Positions 1 through 8,350 of a stretch of DNA of 46,992 bases are shown here, one piece after another. The notes beneath the pieces are model-generated. The model saw only the letters and a list, made by a program, of their open reading frames with translations. It ran no database searches and was not told the DNA's origin. The translations under genes and the position numbers were made by a program. This DNA comes from Flavobacteriaceae bacterium (GTDB lineage Bacteria; Bacteroidota; Bacteroidia; Flavobacteriales; Flavobacteriaceae): contig NZMG01000025.1 of assembly GCA_002694465.1 (NCBI GenBank), positions 1-46,992 of the forward strand, read 5' to 3'. Within the stretch, counting starts at the first letter, position 1. Every line of letters starts with the position of its first letter.

Positions 1-1
1 C

Positions 2-613
2 CATCTTTTTGATAAGAAAAAGAAGTTAGCTGATAAAAAAATTACGGCTGAAGTATGTATACATCACCTTTGGTTTACCGATGAAGATTATACATCTAAA
101 GGCACTAAAATTAAGTGGAATCCAGCGGTAAAAACACAAAAAGACAAAGACGGTCTTTGGAAAGCGCTTTTAGAGGACCGCATCGATGTTATCGCTACAG
201 ATCACGCACCACATACGCTGGAAGAAAAAAATCAAGTATATACCAAAGCGCCTTCAGGTGGGCCACTAGTGCAACATGCCTTGGTTGCCTTACTTGAAAT
301 GTATCACAGAGAAGTGATTTCATTAGAGAAAATAGTGGAGAAATTTGCACACAATCCTGCCATTTTATTCGATATAAAAGATCGAGGGTACATTCGCGAA
401 GGATATAAAGCAGATTTGGTTTTAGTAGACCTTAATGCACCTTGGGCAGTAAATAAAGAGAATATTTTATACCATTGTGGTTGGTCGCCTTTCGAGGGAA
501 CGACCTTTAAATCACGTGTGCGTTATACTTTTATTAACGGGGTGTTGGCTTTCGAAAACGGGAAGTTTCCGAATAGAACCCACGGAGAACGATTAACTTT
601 TAATAGAGGATGA
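2..613 (+). CDS. pyrC: dihydroorotase, 3' part (5' end outside window)
   Basis: This is the C-terminal ~203 residues of a dihydroorotase, which closes carbamoyl-aspartate to dihydroorotate in pyrimidine synthesis in the cytoplasm. The frame is open from the window edge to the TGA at 611-613. It contains the amidohydrolase motif ATDHAPH followed by the PSGGPLVQHAL segment, the late barrel strand and the metal/substrate loop of the family, and ends with the usual GYKADLVLVDL composite beta-sheet region. The metal-binding N-terminal half (HxH) lies outside the window, so activity cannot be judged. The stop overlaps the next start as ATGA, suggesting translational coupling to the DUF4296 gene. 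An allantoinase or another cyclic amidohydrolase is the main alternative, but the motif set fits dihydroorotase best. Confidence 0.9.
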   Translation, partial: HLFDKKKKLADKKITAEVCIHHLWFTDEDYTSKGTKIKWNPAVKTQKDKDGLWKALLEDRIDVIATDHAPHTLEEKNQVYTKAPSGGPLVQHALVALLEMYHREVISLEKIVEKFAHNPAILFDIKDRGYIREGYKADLVLVDLNAPWAVNKENILYHCGWSPFEGTTFKSRVRYTFINGVLAFENGKFPNRTHGERLTFNRG

Positions 614-1059
614 GATTTGTAATTTTTGCACTACTATTATCTTTTTTGATAGGTTGTCAGGATGTAAAACGTCCCATAAAACCAGACAATCTAATCTCGA
701 AGGATAATATGGTCTTAATTCTATCTGAATCCTATACTGGAAATGCTGCCCGTAGCATCAATAATAGAATCATGCGAGATGAGGTGATTGAATTGGACTC
801 TCTTATTTTTAAAAAATTTAATATTGATAGCCTTCAATTTGCACAAAGTAATGCTTATTACGCATCCCAATTAAATGATTATATCTATATTTTAAAACGA
901 GTGGAAGAGCGGTTAGTGGCTCAAAAAGCCGAAATAGACACATTAATTATCCGGGAGGCTAAAATTAAAAAGGATAGTATTGATGCAGCTCGCGAAAAGC
1001 GAAAAGCAAAAAAAGATTCTATTTCTGAAGGGATAACAATACCCCCTATTCAAAATTAA
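610..1059 (+). CDS. DUF4296 domain lipoprotein
   Basis: A 149-residue small lipoprotein of unknown function. The N-terminus is a short hydrophobic stretch ending in the lipobox-like IGC (Cys16), so it should be exported and lipidated. The body, with the run KDNMVLILSESY and a long helical, Lys/Glu-rich C-terminal half, matches the DUF4296 family as I know it from Flavobacteriia, where it is a common companion of dihydroorotase. It starts at ATG 610, overlapping the pyrC stop by four bases. The 3' end overlaps the stop of the convergent epimerase gene: the two stop codons share the sequence TTAA at 1056-1059, and there is no room for a terminator. Confidence 0.8.
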   Translation: MRFVIFALLLSFLIGCQDVKRPIKPDNLISKDNMVLILSESYTGNAARSINNRIMRDEVIELDSLIFKKFNIDSLQFAQSNAYYASQLNDYIYILKRVEERLVAQKAEIDTLIIREAKIKKDSIDAAREKRKAKKDSISEGITIPPIQN

Positions 1060-2057
1060 GCGTTATAGTTTTTTACAATTCTTGTAATAGTTTCATCATA
1101 AGGAGTAAACTGAAAATCTAATGCTTTTTCAATTTTTGAAGCATCGTATTTCGAATGCGTAAACATAGAATGAATCATCCCTTTTAATAACCTTCTTTTG
1201 GTTCCAAAGAGTGTACTCGATAGCCAATCCAAGCTACTTAAAAACAACAATGTCCTTTTGGATATACTTTTAGAAGGCGCTGGCTTCCCCAAAGCAACAC
1301 TTAGGCCACCCAAAAATTCTTTATAGGTTAGATTTTCTGAAACCAACACGAAGCGTTCATTTTTTATATCGCTTTCCATTAAAGACACCATCCCTTTTAC
1401 TACATCTTTAATATCTACAAAACCGGAACTTCCTTCAGTATAATACTTCACTCCTTTGGCGGCTCTTGTAATAAGCCTTCCACTGCTTGAATGCCAATAG
1501 CCTTCGCCTAGAATTACCCCCGGATTAACAATCACGGCATCCAATCCTTCTTGCGTGCCACGCCACACTTCCATTTCGGCACCATATTTTGTAATGGAAT
1601 ACACACTGTTTTTGTCTTCGGGATTCCAAGGCGTTTCTTCGGTAATACTTTCTCCGTTTAGGGATTTACCTAAAGTAGCAATGGAACTCACATAACACAT
1701 TTTTTTTACGTCGTTCGCCAGTGCGATATTAACCACATTGGCAGTGCCTTCTATATTTGCTTTTTTTAGGGCGTGATAGTGCTTGGGATTAAAACTAACA
1801 AAGGCAGCACAGTGATACACGTGAGTAATGCCTTGAAATGCTTGTGTGAGCTGAGGAATTTCTGTGATATTGGCTGCTACCCATTCAATCTTTTGGTAAA
1901 GTGCTTCAACGTCTTTTGTATAATAAGAAAATACTTTTTTTACCGAGGCTAAGTCACTCGATGCACGATGGGTAGCACGAACTTTGGGATGCTTTAACAC
2001 CAAATGATAGAGCAAATGTGCTCCTACCAATCCCGTACCGCCTGTTACTAATATCAT
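1056..2057 (-). CDS. NAD-dependent epimerase/dehydratase family protein (extended SDR)
   Basis: A 333-residue extended short-chain dehydrogenase/reductase. The N-terminal Rossmann motif is TGGTGLVGAHL (GxxGxxG), and the active-site pair is YSITK (Tyr-x3-Lys) in the middle of the protein. A Ser-Ser just after MCYV completes the triad (CYVSSIATLG). The substrate-binding C-terminal part is divergent, so the substrate (nucleotide sugar, dihydroflavonol-like or sterol-like ketone) cannot be named. It is a single-gene unit divergent from the T9SS LRR gene at 2106. A near-match to the flavobacterial -7 box (TATTTTCG, minus strand, about 2062-2069) lies just upstream. Confidence 0.88.
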   Translation of the reverse strand: MILVTGGTGLVGAHLLYHLVLKHPKVRATHRASSDLASVKKVFSYYTKDVEALYQKIEWVAANITEIPQLTQAFQGITHVYHCAAFVSFNPKHYHALKKANIEGTANVVNIALANDVKKMCYVSSIATLGKSLNGESITEETPWNPEDKNSVYSITKYGAEMEVWRGTQEGLDAVIVNPGVILGEGYWHSSSGRLITRAAKGVKYYTEGSSGFVDIKDVVKGMVSLMESDIKNERFVLVSENLTYKEFLGGLSVALGKPAPSKSISKRTLLFLSSLDWLSSTLFGTKRRLLKGMIHSMFTHSKYDASKIEKALDFQFTPYDETITRIVKNYNA

Positions 2058-2105
2058 CCTACGAAAATACTCTTTTTTAGGAATATTATTTCTTACATTT
2101 AGATA

Positions 2106-3074
2106 ATGAAAAAGCTAGTTTTAATACACATATTATTTGGGCTTGTAACTAGCTTACAGGCCCAGATTACCCTTATCCCAGATCCCTATTTTGAGGGTGT
2201 GCTGGTGGGATTTGGAATTGATACTGATGGGGAAGTAAATGGGCAGGCTTTAACCAGCGACTTAGAAGCCGTTACCCAATTATTAATTTATGACCAACAG
2301 CTTATTGCCGATGTGACGGGGATAGAAGCTTTTATAAACCTAGAAAAGCTTGAGCTAACCAATATGGGCATTACCCATTTGGATCTAAGTAATGCTGTTC
2401 TCCTTGAAGAACTTGAAGTAGGTAATAATTCGTTATTAGAATTGGATTTATCAAATAATATCAACTTAAAAAATTTATTAATTCAATTAAACTGTTCAAG
2501 TTGTCAATTTTATAGTCCTTTAAGTAATTTGGATTTAAGTAATAATTTAGTGCTTCGTGATGTCTATTTGTTAGATGCTTCAATAACATATTTGGATTTT
2601 TCTAATAATAGTAACTTAGTCCGTTTACAATTATCGCGCTTAAACGATTTAACACAAGTTAATTTAAAAAATGGGGCAAACAGTAGTTTATATTATTTAA
2701 GGTTTTTACAAAATGAAAGTTTAACCTGTGTACAAGTAGACGATCCAGAAGCCGTTATTGCGGGGGTTGACCCTCCTTATGATAATTGGGTCATTGAAAA
2801 TAATCCTATTATCTCAGAGGATTGTTTTCTGGGACTTGAGGATTATGGCCAAAAAGGAGTGGTCTTATATCCCAATCCCGTTAAGGATGTTTTAAGTATA
2901 GAAAGCGCTACCCATATAAAAAAAGTGAAAATTTATAATCTGTTTGGGCTATTGGTAAAAGAGGTCACTGCTAATTTTAGGGAGATTTCATTAGCAGAAT
3001 TACCAACAGGTTTATTGGTTGTTGAAATTAGTACAGAAAAAGGGGGCAGTATTGAAAAGATTGTAAAGGAATAA
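2106..3074 (+). CDS. secreted leucine-rich repeat protein with T9SS type A sorting domain
   Basis: A 322-residue exported protein. It begins with a Sec signal peptide (MKKLVLIHILFGLV ending near LQAQ), followed by about six irregular leucine-rich repeats between residues 50 and 200, several with the core LDLSNN. The last ~75 residues form a type IX secretion sorting domain: YPNPVKDVLSIES, then KVKIYNLFG and the terminal LAELPTGLLVVEI strand pattern. It is therefore predicted to cross the outer membrane by T9SS and be anchored on or released from the surface. The ligand is unknown. It is monocistronic, with a strong hairpin terminator 26 bases after the stop. Confidence 0.88.
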   Translation: MKKLVLIHILFGLVTSLQAQITLIPDPYFEGVLVGFGIDTDGEVNGQALTSDLEAVTQLLIYDQQLIADVTGIEAFINLEKLELTNMGITHLDLSNAVLLEELEVGNNSLLELDLSNNINLKNLLIQLNCSSCQFYSPLSNLDLSNNLVLRDVYLLDASITYLDFSNNSNLVRLQLSRLNDLTQVNLKNGANSSLYYLRFLQNESLTCVQVDDPEAVIAGVDPPYDNWVIENNPIISEDCFLGLEDYGQKGVVLYPNPVKDVLSIESATHIKKVKIYNLFGLLVKEVTANFREISLAELPTGLLVVEISTEKGGSIEKIVKE

Positions 3075-3099
3075 TTATTTATAATAGCATATAAACTTT

Positions 3100-3135
3100 A
3101 AAAAGGAATTCTTGAAAAACAGAATTCCTTTTTTG
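3100..3135 (+). terminator. Rho-independent terminator after the LRR gene
   Basis: A 12-bp perfect stem (AAAAAGGAATTC at 3100-3111 with GAATTCCTTTTT at 3122-3133) encloses a 10-base loop, followed by further T residues. The A and T flanks make it potentially bidirectional. It separates the LRR gene from tyrS. Confidence 0.85.
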
Positions 3136-3151
3136 TTTAAAAGCATCCCAC

Positions 3152-3159
3152 TATCTTTG
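3152..3159 (+). promoter_or_regulatory. Bacteroidota-type -7 box for tyrS
   Basis: TATCTTTG is an exact match to the TANNTTTG -7 consensus of the Bacteroidota primary sigma factor and lies 17 bases before the tyrS ATG. A TTG at 3133-3135, 16 bases upstream, could serve as the -33 element, slightly closer than the usual 17-23. Confidence 0.6.
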
Positions 3160-3176
3160 CGGCAAACAAAAAGACA

Positions 3177-4472
3177 ATGCCCAAAAATTTTATAGAAGAA
3201 CTTACATGGCGTGGGATGATTCACGATGTGATGCCAGACACCGAAACGCATCTTAACGAAGCCATGCGTGCTGCCTACGTAGGCTTTGATCCTACCGCAG
3301 ATTCGCTGCACATTGGAAACTTGGTGCCTATTATGTTGTTGGCTTTTTTCCAACGTTGTGGACATAAGCCTGTTGCTTTGGTTGGAGGTGCTACGGGAAT
3401 GATTGGTGATCCCTCTGGGAAGTCGAGCGAGCGTAATTTACTCGATGAAAAAACCTTGCGTCACAATCAGGAATGTGTGCGCCAGCAATTGTCTCAGTTT
3501 TTAGATTTTTCTTCGGGTGCCGAAAATGAAGCGGTGATGGTGAACAATTACGACTGGATGAAGGAATTTAGTTTTCTCGATTTTATTCGCGATGTAGGAA
3601 AGCATATCACTGTAAATTATATGATGGCAAAGGATTCTGTAAAAAATAGAATCTCTGGCGAAGGAAATGATGGCATGTCTTTTACAGAGTTTACTTACCA
3701 ATTGGTGCAAGGGTACGATTTTCTTCACTTATTCAAAAACCATGATTGCACCCTCCAAATGGGTGGAAGCGACCAGTGGGGAAACATCACTACAGGAACC
3801 GAATTAATTCGTAGAATAGGCAATGGAAAAGGCTATGCACTTACCTGCCCCTTGATTACCAAAAGCGACGGTAGTAAATTTGGAAAAAGCGAAGGTGGGA
3901 ATGTATGGTTGGATGCTAACAGAACATCGCCTTATAAATTTTACCAGTATTGGTTAAATACCAGCGATGAAGATGCCGAAAAATATATCAAAATTTTCAC
4001 TTTTTTGGATAAAGCAACGGTGGAAGGCTTGGTAGCTGAACACAAAGAAGCACCGCATATGCGATTGCTTCAAAAAAGATTGGCTCAGGAAGTTACCATT
4101 ACGGTACACAGTGAAGAAGAATATGAAAATGCAGTAAAAGCTTCAGAAATTTTATTCGGAAAATCAACTTCTGAAGATTTAAAAAATCTGAATGAAAAAA
4201 CCTTTCTCGATGTATTTGAAGGGGTTCCGCAAGCTGAAATATCTTCAACAGAACTCAACAACGGACTTGATATTATTGGTGCTTTGGCTGAAAAGACAGG
4301 CTTTTTAAAGTCTAATGGTGAGGCGCGACGCGCATTAAAAGAGAATTCCATTTCAGTAAACAAGGAAAAGGTAGGGGAAGATTTTCAGATTACTTCAAGC
4401 GATTTGATTAACGGGCAATTTGTATTGCTTCAACGTGGAAAGAAAAACTATTTTATCATTAAAGTAGTATAA
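3177..4472 (+). CDS. tyrS: tyrosine--tRNA ligase
   Basis: A 431-residue class I aminoacyl-tRNA synthetase that charges tRNA-Tyr. The first signature is HIGN (residues 45-48, the HIGH motif of TyrRS), the tyrosine pocket carries the MGGSDQWGN segment (about 195-203), and the KMSKS loop is KFGKS (234-238). The anticodon-binding helical region follows, and the last ~65 residues form an S4-like RNA-binding domain. Length is normal for the bacterial TyrRS family with an S4 tail. The start at ATG 3177 is supported by the -7 box just upstream and by the conserved N-terminus. It is monocistronic and ends at a strong terminator. Confidence 0.97.
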   Translation: MPKNFIEELTWRGMIHDVMPDTETHLNEAMRAAYVGFDPTADSLHIGNLVPIMLLAFFQRCGHKPVALVGGATGMIGDPSGKSSERNLLDEKTLRHNQECVRQQLSQFLDFSSGAENEAVMVNNYDWMKEFSFLDFIRDVGKHITVNYMMAKDSVKNRISGEGNDGMSFTEFTYQLVQGYDFLHLFKNHDCTLQMGGSDQWGNITTGTELIRRIGNGKGYALTCPLITKSDGSKFGKSEGGNVWLDANRTSPYKFYQYWLNTSDEDAEKYIKIFTFLDKATVEGLVAEHKEAPHMRLLQKRLAQEVTITVHSEEEYENAVKASEILFGKSTSEDLKNLNEKTFLDVFEGVPQAEISSTELNNGLDIIGALAEKTGFLKSNGEARRALKENSISVNKEKVGEDFQITSSDLINGQFVLLQRGKKNYFIIKVV

Positions 4473-4477
4473 AATAA

Positions 4478-4503
4478 GAAAGCCCCGACCTCTCGGGGCT
4501 TTC
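4478..4503 (+). terminator. strong GC-rich terminator after tyrS
   Basis: A perfect 11-bp stem (GAAAGCCCCGA at 4478-4488 with TCGGGGCTTTC at 4493-4503) encloses a CCTC tetraloop and starts six bases after the tyrS stop. The flanks are symmetric, so it may also act on the minus-strand transcript from DUF350. Confidence 0.88.
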
Positions 4504-4535
4504 AACTAACTAACCAACCAATTATGAATGTAGTC

Positions 4536-4554
4536 AAGGGAAATTTCCCTTTTT
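4536..4554. terminator. perfect palindrome with T-run, second terminator-like element
   Basis: AAGGGAAATTTCCCTT (4536-4551) is a perfect 16-base palindrome followed by more T residues. It folds as a short hairpin and sits between the convergent tyrS and DUF350 genes, so it probably backs up the first terminator. Confidence 0.5.
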
Positions 4555-4597
4555 CATAACACTATATTGGTCGTACTTTTTTAAATTCCTTACAATT

Positions 4598-5113
4598 CTA
4601 CATGAAATTTGAAACTTCAGGATACGGAATTAAGGAGCTTATTAATAAAGCGATGCTTTCCTTGACAATAAGGGTAATACTCACCAGCGTGGAGGCCACT
4701 AAAATGGCGACTCCTACGTGATTGTTTTTAATGGCTTGAAACTCATTTATTCCTCGTGTAAGCATGGAAAATAAAAAGAATACCGAAGCATTAATTATCA
4801 CCGCTGCAAGAAATCCAATCAATAAATAAATCCCCGAATATTTTACAATGGTTGCTATATCTACCGCATCAGTTTGGGTCGTTGCCAACCGAATAATGTT
4901 AGTGATAGACGGTAGGATTTCGCTTAAAATTAAACCAATACTTAAGATGATTCCCGAAGTAAACACGGTAAAGGCTGTGTTGTTTCCTTTTACATCTTCC
5001 TTTTGGAAAAATAGCTTGTGCAGTATGCTATACGAAACATAAATAATGGCCACCGTGATGATAATGGATAGGATGACTTCGAAGAGTGCGAGTGTAAAAA
5101 GTTGTTTGTTCAT
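4598..5113 (-). CDS. DUF350 family inner-membrane protein
   Basis: A 171-residue integral membrane protein with four predicted hydrophobic segments (about 10-32, 48-70, 92-115 and 137-160). Alternating small and aliphatic residues and the polar NxA-type spots resemble the DUF350 family (YjfL-like proteins), whose biochemical role is not established. It is the third gene of a minus-strand set with the transglutaminase-like gene (6-base gap) and the LuxE-like gene. The tight spacing suggests a joint function at the membrane. I infer the family from the segment pattern and the phrase YLLIGFLAAVIINASVFFLF, not from a search. Confidence 0.7.
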   Translation of the reverse strand: MNKQLFTLALFEVILSIIITVAIIYVSYSILHKLFFQKEDVKGNNTAFTVFTSGIILSIGLILSEILPSITNIIRLATTQTDAVDIATIVKYSGIYLLIGFLAAVIINASVFFLFSMLTRGINEFQAIKNNHVGVAILVASTLVSITLIVKESIALLISSLIPYPEVSNFM

Positions 5114-5119
5114 AATTCG

Positions 5120-6154
5120 TTATTTACTGGTTAGTACCACATTCCAGTGGGTAATATCATTAAAATTGCCAGGGAGTTGCCCAGCCGTATAATATTTTGC
5201 CGTGGTTTCCCAAACCACATATTTTTTTCCGTAATGGGTTTTATACAATCCTTTTGCGGGCAAATTAATCCCAATAATGGAGTGTCTATAAAAGTTGCTA
5301 TTTAATATGGCGACATCGTAGTTAAAATGTTTCAAAATGGAATAAATTAAAACCGTACGGGTATCGCAATCTCCTTTTAAATTCTGAAGAAAAGACACCG
5401 GATTTTGAATGCCGTATTTCACGTTGCCAATGCAACAATCGGGACAATCTTCAAGAATGGTGCGTATGGAATCTTCATAATTTTCGGCTGGCATACACGC
5501 CTCTTGAAACACAAAGGAATATGGAATGTCTTGAATACAGGAAATCACCATTTCGGCAAATTCCATCTGGTTCAATTTTTTATTTATATGAATGTCCTCA
5601 AAGGCCTTCATTACCAAATCGAGGCTTGGCGTATCGGTTCTGTCGATATAGTCATAAAGAATACCCCAAAAATTAGATGAACCTCTTACTTTATAATTAT
5701 TTATGTGGTTATACAGGCGATTAAAATCATTTTCGCGAACGGTTAGTTTTCCTTGGTAATTATTGCCATAATTGTCTTTCCATACTCTGTTACTGGAATA
5801 CACCGAAACGGTATCGATACCTTCCAAAATGGTAGATTTCGCAACGCCTTCTTCAATATTGAATGTGGTATCTTCCGTAGCAGGGACTTTTACAAATTCA
5901 ATGATAAAGAGAAATAAAAACCGGACACCTATAACGAGAAAAAAGATAACCCCTACATTTTTAACTAGGCTTGAGATGGTGGGTTTTCCAATGATTTTTG
6001 AAGTGAGTATGGCCCCAATAATTCCTGCAATAATAAATGAGAAAATCCATGATACATCTAAAAAAGCAGCAATACCAATAGCGCCCATAAAGCTTATTAG
6101 TCCAAAAACAAAAAGCCAAAGGCAACCGTTATTTTTTTTAGGTGTTTGTTGCAT
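5120..6154 (-). CDS. membrane-anchored transglutaminase-like (papain-fold) protein
   Basis: A 344-residue protein. The first ~90 residues hold three hydrophobic segments (about 11-31, 36-52, 66-87). The rest is soluble and ends in a transglutaminase-like core: Cys263 in LKGDCDTRTVL, His291 in YRHSIIGI and an acidic residue in VVWETT (Glu316), matching the Cys-His-Asp/Glu triad order of that superfamily. It could be a peptidase, amidase or cross-linking enzyme. A second set of cysteines (DCPDCC, about 236-241) upstream is unusual and may form a disulfide or metal site. The start codon overlaps the stop of the LuxE-like gene as TAATG (6152-6156), which suggests reinitiation coupling. No function is established. 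Confidence 0.72.
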   Translation of the reverse strand: MQQTPKKNNGCLWLFVFGLISFMGAIGIAAFLDVSWIFSFIIAGIIGAILTSKIIGKPTISSLVKNVGVIFFLVIGVRFLFLFIIEFVKVPATEDTTFNIEEGVAKSTILEGIDTVSVYSSNRVWKDNYGNNYQGKLTVRENDFNRLYNHINNYKVRGSSNFWGILYDYIDRTDTPSLDLVMKAFEDIHINKKLNQMEFAEMVISCIQDIPYSFVFQEACMPAENYEDSIRTILEDCPDCCIGNVKYGIQNPVSFLQNLKGDCDTRTVLIYSILKHFNYDVAILNSNFYRHSIIGINLPAKGLYKTHYGKKYVVWETTAKYYTAGQLPGNFNDITHWNVVLTSK

Positions 6155-7146
6155 TAAAGTACCATAAGATTACAACCTCGAATATCGCTGGTATCAAATC
6201 TACCTAAAATTTCGAAACTTCCATCGGGCAAAGTTTTCCCTAAGTCCTGAGTTGCAATAAACGAACAGGAATAAAGATTTGCCAAGTCAATGATGTTAAT
6301 TCCTCCCGTTTTTCCTGAAATGAAGGTAAGCGCATCCTCGGTATCGCGCGTAAAGACTTTCATCCAGGGAGGTGTTGTATAAACTCCTTTCCCTGACGAA
6401 TAGGCTTGAGACAGTAGCTCGGTCATTCCATATTCGCTATGAATTTGAGCAACACCAAATCCTTTTTTTAGTTTTTCATGTAAAGCCGCCTTAATAAGTT
6501 CTTTACGTCTGCCCTTCATGCCTCCGGTTTCCATTATTGTGGTCGATTTTAATTGAAATTGTTGCTTTTCGATGAGGTCTAACAACGCATAGGATACTCC
6601 AATTAATAGTGTTTTTTGGTTGCTTTTTTCAAGTGCTTCCAAATTTTCTATGAGCGCATCGAGATTGTGAAGGTAAAATCCGCTGGAGGCATTACTTTTT
6701 TCGATTAGGGCATGCACCATATAAATGAGTGAGGATCCTTCTCGCTCCAAATACGAGGGAAGTAAGGCAAGGATGGTCCAATCCTTAGGATTTCCATAAA
6801 ATTGCCGAAAACCGCTTAAAAAACTTTCTTCGTACAACTGAAGATCTGCCACCAAATGGTTACTGGTAATCGTTCCTGTGGTACCACTACTGGTAAAAAT
6901 GGTTTGAGGTTCCTTTTCGTCGGAAAGAATGGTATGCGATTTAAAAAATTCAATAGGGAGAAACGGAATGGATTTTAAAGACGTTACAGTATCGGGATTT
7001 TTGTGCAGTAGGTTACAAAAATCCCGATACGGTGCCACATGCTCATATTGATATTGAAACACTTGTAGGGCAAGCGTTTCAAATTCTTGTTTATTTTTTA
7101 TTTGAAAAATGGCTTTTTCTAGCATTTTTACTTTTTGGCTATTCAA
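6154..7146 (-). CDS. LuxE-like acyl-protein synthetase / acyltransferase
   Basis: A 330-residue protein of the LuxE / PaaK-like adenylate-forming superfamily. LuxE activates a fatty acid with ATP and holds it on a cysteine. Visible signatures are TSSGTTG (about residues 90-96, the AMP-binding loop) and HSEYGMTELLSQAYS (the later adenylate-binding motif). Cys325, five residues from the C-terminus in IRGCNLMVL, sits where the acyl-carrying cysteine of LuxE is found. There is no luxA, luxB, luxC or luxD nearby, so it is not part of a bioluminescence operon. Its operon partners are the transglutaminase-like and DUF350 membrane proteins. It may acylate or activate a carboxylic acid for surface-polymer or lipid modification; this is inference. 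Confidence 0.78.
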   Translation of the reverse strand: MNSQKVKMLEKAIFQIKNKQEFETLALQVFQYQYEHVAPYRDFCNLLHKNPDTVTSLKSIPFLPIEFFKSHTILSDEKEPQTIFTSSGTTGTITSNHLVADLQLYEESFLSGFRQFYGNPKDWTILALLPSYLEREGSSLIYMVHALIEKSNASSGFYLHNLDALIENLEALEKSNQKTLLIGVSYALLDLIEKQQFQLKSTTIMETGGMKGRRKELIKAALHEKLKKGFGVAQIHSEYGMTELLSQAYSSGKGVYTTPPWMKVFTRDTEDALTFISGKTGGINIIDLANLYSCSFIATQDLGKTLPDGSFEILGRFDTSDIRGCNLMVL

Positions 7147-7157
7147 AAATAGGGAAT

Positions 7158-7190
7158 AAAAAAAGCTTCCGTAAGTACAGAAGCTTTTTT
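7158..7190 (-). terminator. terminator between T9SS gene and LuxE-like operon
   Basis: A perfect stem (AAAAAAGCTTC with GAAGCTTTTTT, arms ending 7169 and starting 7180) has a 10-base loop and A/T flanks on both sides. It lies 3' of the minus-strand T9SS gene (stop at 7212) and before the LuxE-like start at 7146, so it should separate the two transcripts. Confidence 0.82.
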
Positions 7191-7211
7191 AGAAATATTA
7201 TTTGGGAAAGA

Positions 7212-8147
7212 TTATCTCACTACCAATTTTTTGGTTTCAGAAATGTTTCCTTGTGTAATTTGAACAATGTACACACCACTGTTTAATTGAGAGATATTCA
7301 TTCTTTCATTGGTGACAGTAGTGGTCATTACTTTCTTCCCTAATACGTCGAAAATAGTTACTTGCTTTTCACCAGAAGTAGGTGAACTAATATTTAAGAA
7401 TCCTTGTGCTGGGTTAGGGTAGATGGCAAATTGATTTTTATTTTGATCTGCAATGCCTAAAGGCTCTCCAGAGAAGACAACATTATCAAAATAAAATGCT
7501 TCAGCCCCTGCATTCATTCTTGCTTCGATTACTAATTGTACCGTTGCATCTGAAGTCAAGTTTGCACCGCCAGTAATCCAAGAACCTTCAATTCCTAAAT
7601 CATTAATATCGTTACCAGTAGTATCTAATATATCAATTTCGGTACTATTGGTAATATCTCTCACATAGATTCTCAATCTGTCCGATCCCATTTCATTTAA
7701 GGTTCCGTCCCCTTCGTATCCAGTTTCAGAAATCCAATAATCTATAGATACACTTGGAGTGGAAACCCCGGTTAAATCAACATTGTCAAATTCTAGAATA
7801 AAGTTTCCATCGGCATCACTTATTTGATATCCTTTAACACCATCTGTATACGCTCCTACGGTAGAAACAAAATCGGTTACTCCCACAAAGTCACCATCGG
7901 TAAGTCCTACATCTGGAGTATCATATGGTTCGTAACGGGCACTAAATCCCATTTCACCACCTGTAGAAGTCCAATTTACAAAAGGCTCATCAACATTATC
8001 TATAAGGTCATGTGCTGTATTTGGATCTCCAGTATCTACATATTGTATTGTAAATACGCCTGGTTCTTCAAAGCTTGTACTTGCGATTTGTGCAAAAGAG
8101 ATAGTACTAATAAGTAATGCTACTAAAAATGTAATTTTTTTCATCAT
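7212..8147 (-). CDS. secreted protein with T9SS type A sorting domain
   Basis: A 311-residue exported protein. An in-frame ATG exists at 8189, but the signal peptide begins at the ATG-ATG at 8142-8147 (MMKKITFLVALLISTISFAQ), so I start there. Residues ~25-235 are beta-rich, with SFEEP near the start and alternating hydrophobic strands, consistent with a jelly-roll or carbohydrate-binding-like fold; the ligand is unknown. The last ~75 residues are a T9SS sorting domain: IYPNPAQGFLNISS, VTIFDVLGKKV, and a terminal LNSGVYIVQI...KKLVV pattern. It is monocistronic and divergent from the two-component pair at 8351. Confidence 0.85.
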   Translation of the reverse strand: MMKKITFLVALLISTISFAQIASTSFEEPGVFTIQYVDTGDPNTAHDLIDNVDEPFVNWTSTGGEMGFSARYEPYDTPDVGLTDGDFVGVTDFVSTVGAYTDGVKGYQISDADGNFILEFDNVDLTGVSTPSVSIDYWISETGYEGDGTLNEMGSDRLRIYVRDITNSTEIDILDTTGNDINDLGIEGSWITGGANLTSDATVQLVIEARMNAGAEAFYFDNVVFSGEPLGIADQNKNQFAIYPNPAQGFLNISSPTSGEKQVTIFDVLGKKVMTTTVTNERMNISQLNSGVYIVQITQGNISETKKLVVR

Positions 8148-8350
8148 GTAAAATTGTTTTAATGGTACAAAGAAAAGGATTTTTTGCATTTTTTGATAGA
8201 AAATTTTAAAGGTTTACTTTAAAATAAAGACGGAATGCCTAATTTTAATCCATTGTGATTCTAATGTTACTTAATCGTTAACAATGCTATTTTAAAACAG
8301 TAAAAAAAGAATATGCAGTATATTTAACACCAAGTATTATACGATAATTC

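Noticed and set aside
5405..6167. Plus-strand open frames opposite the transglutaminase-like gene
   Set aside because: They lie antisense to a gene with a coherent domain structure and show no recognisable motif.
6154..7146. Bioluminescence operon suggested by the LuxE-like gene
   Set aside because: No luciferase or fatty-acid reductase genes are present on either side.
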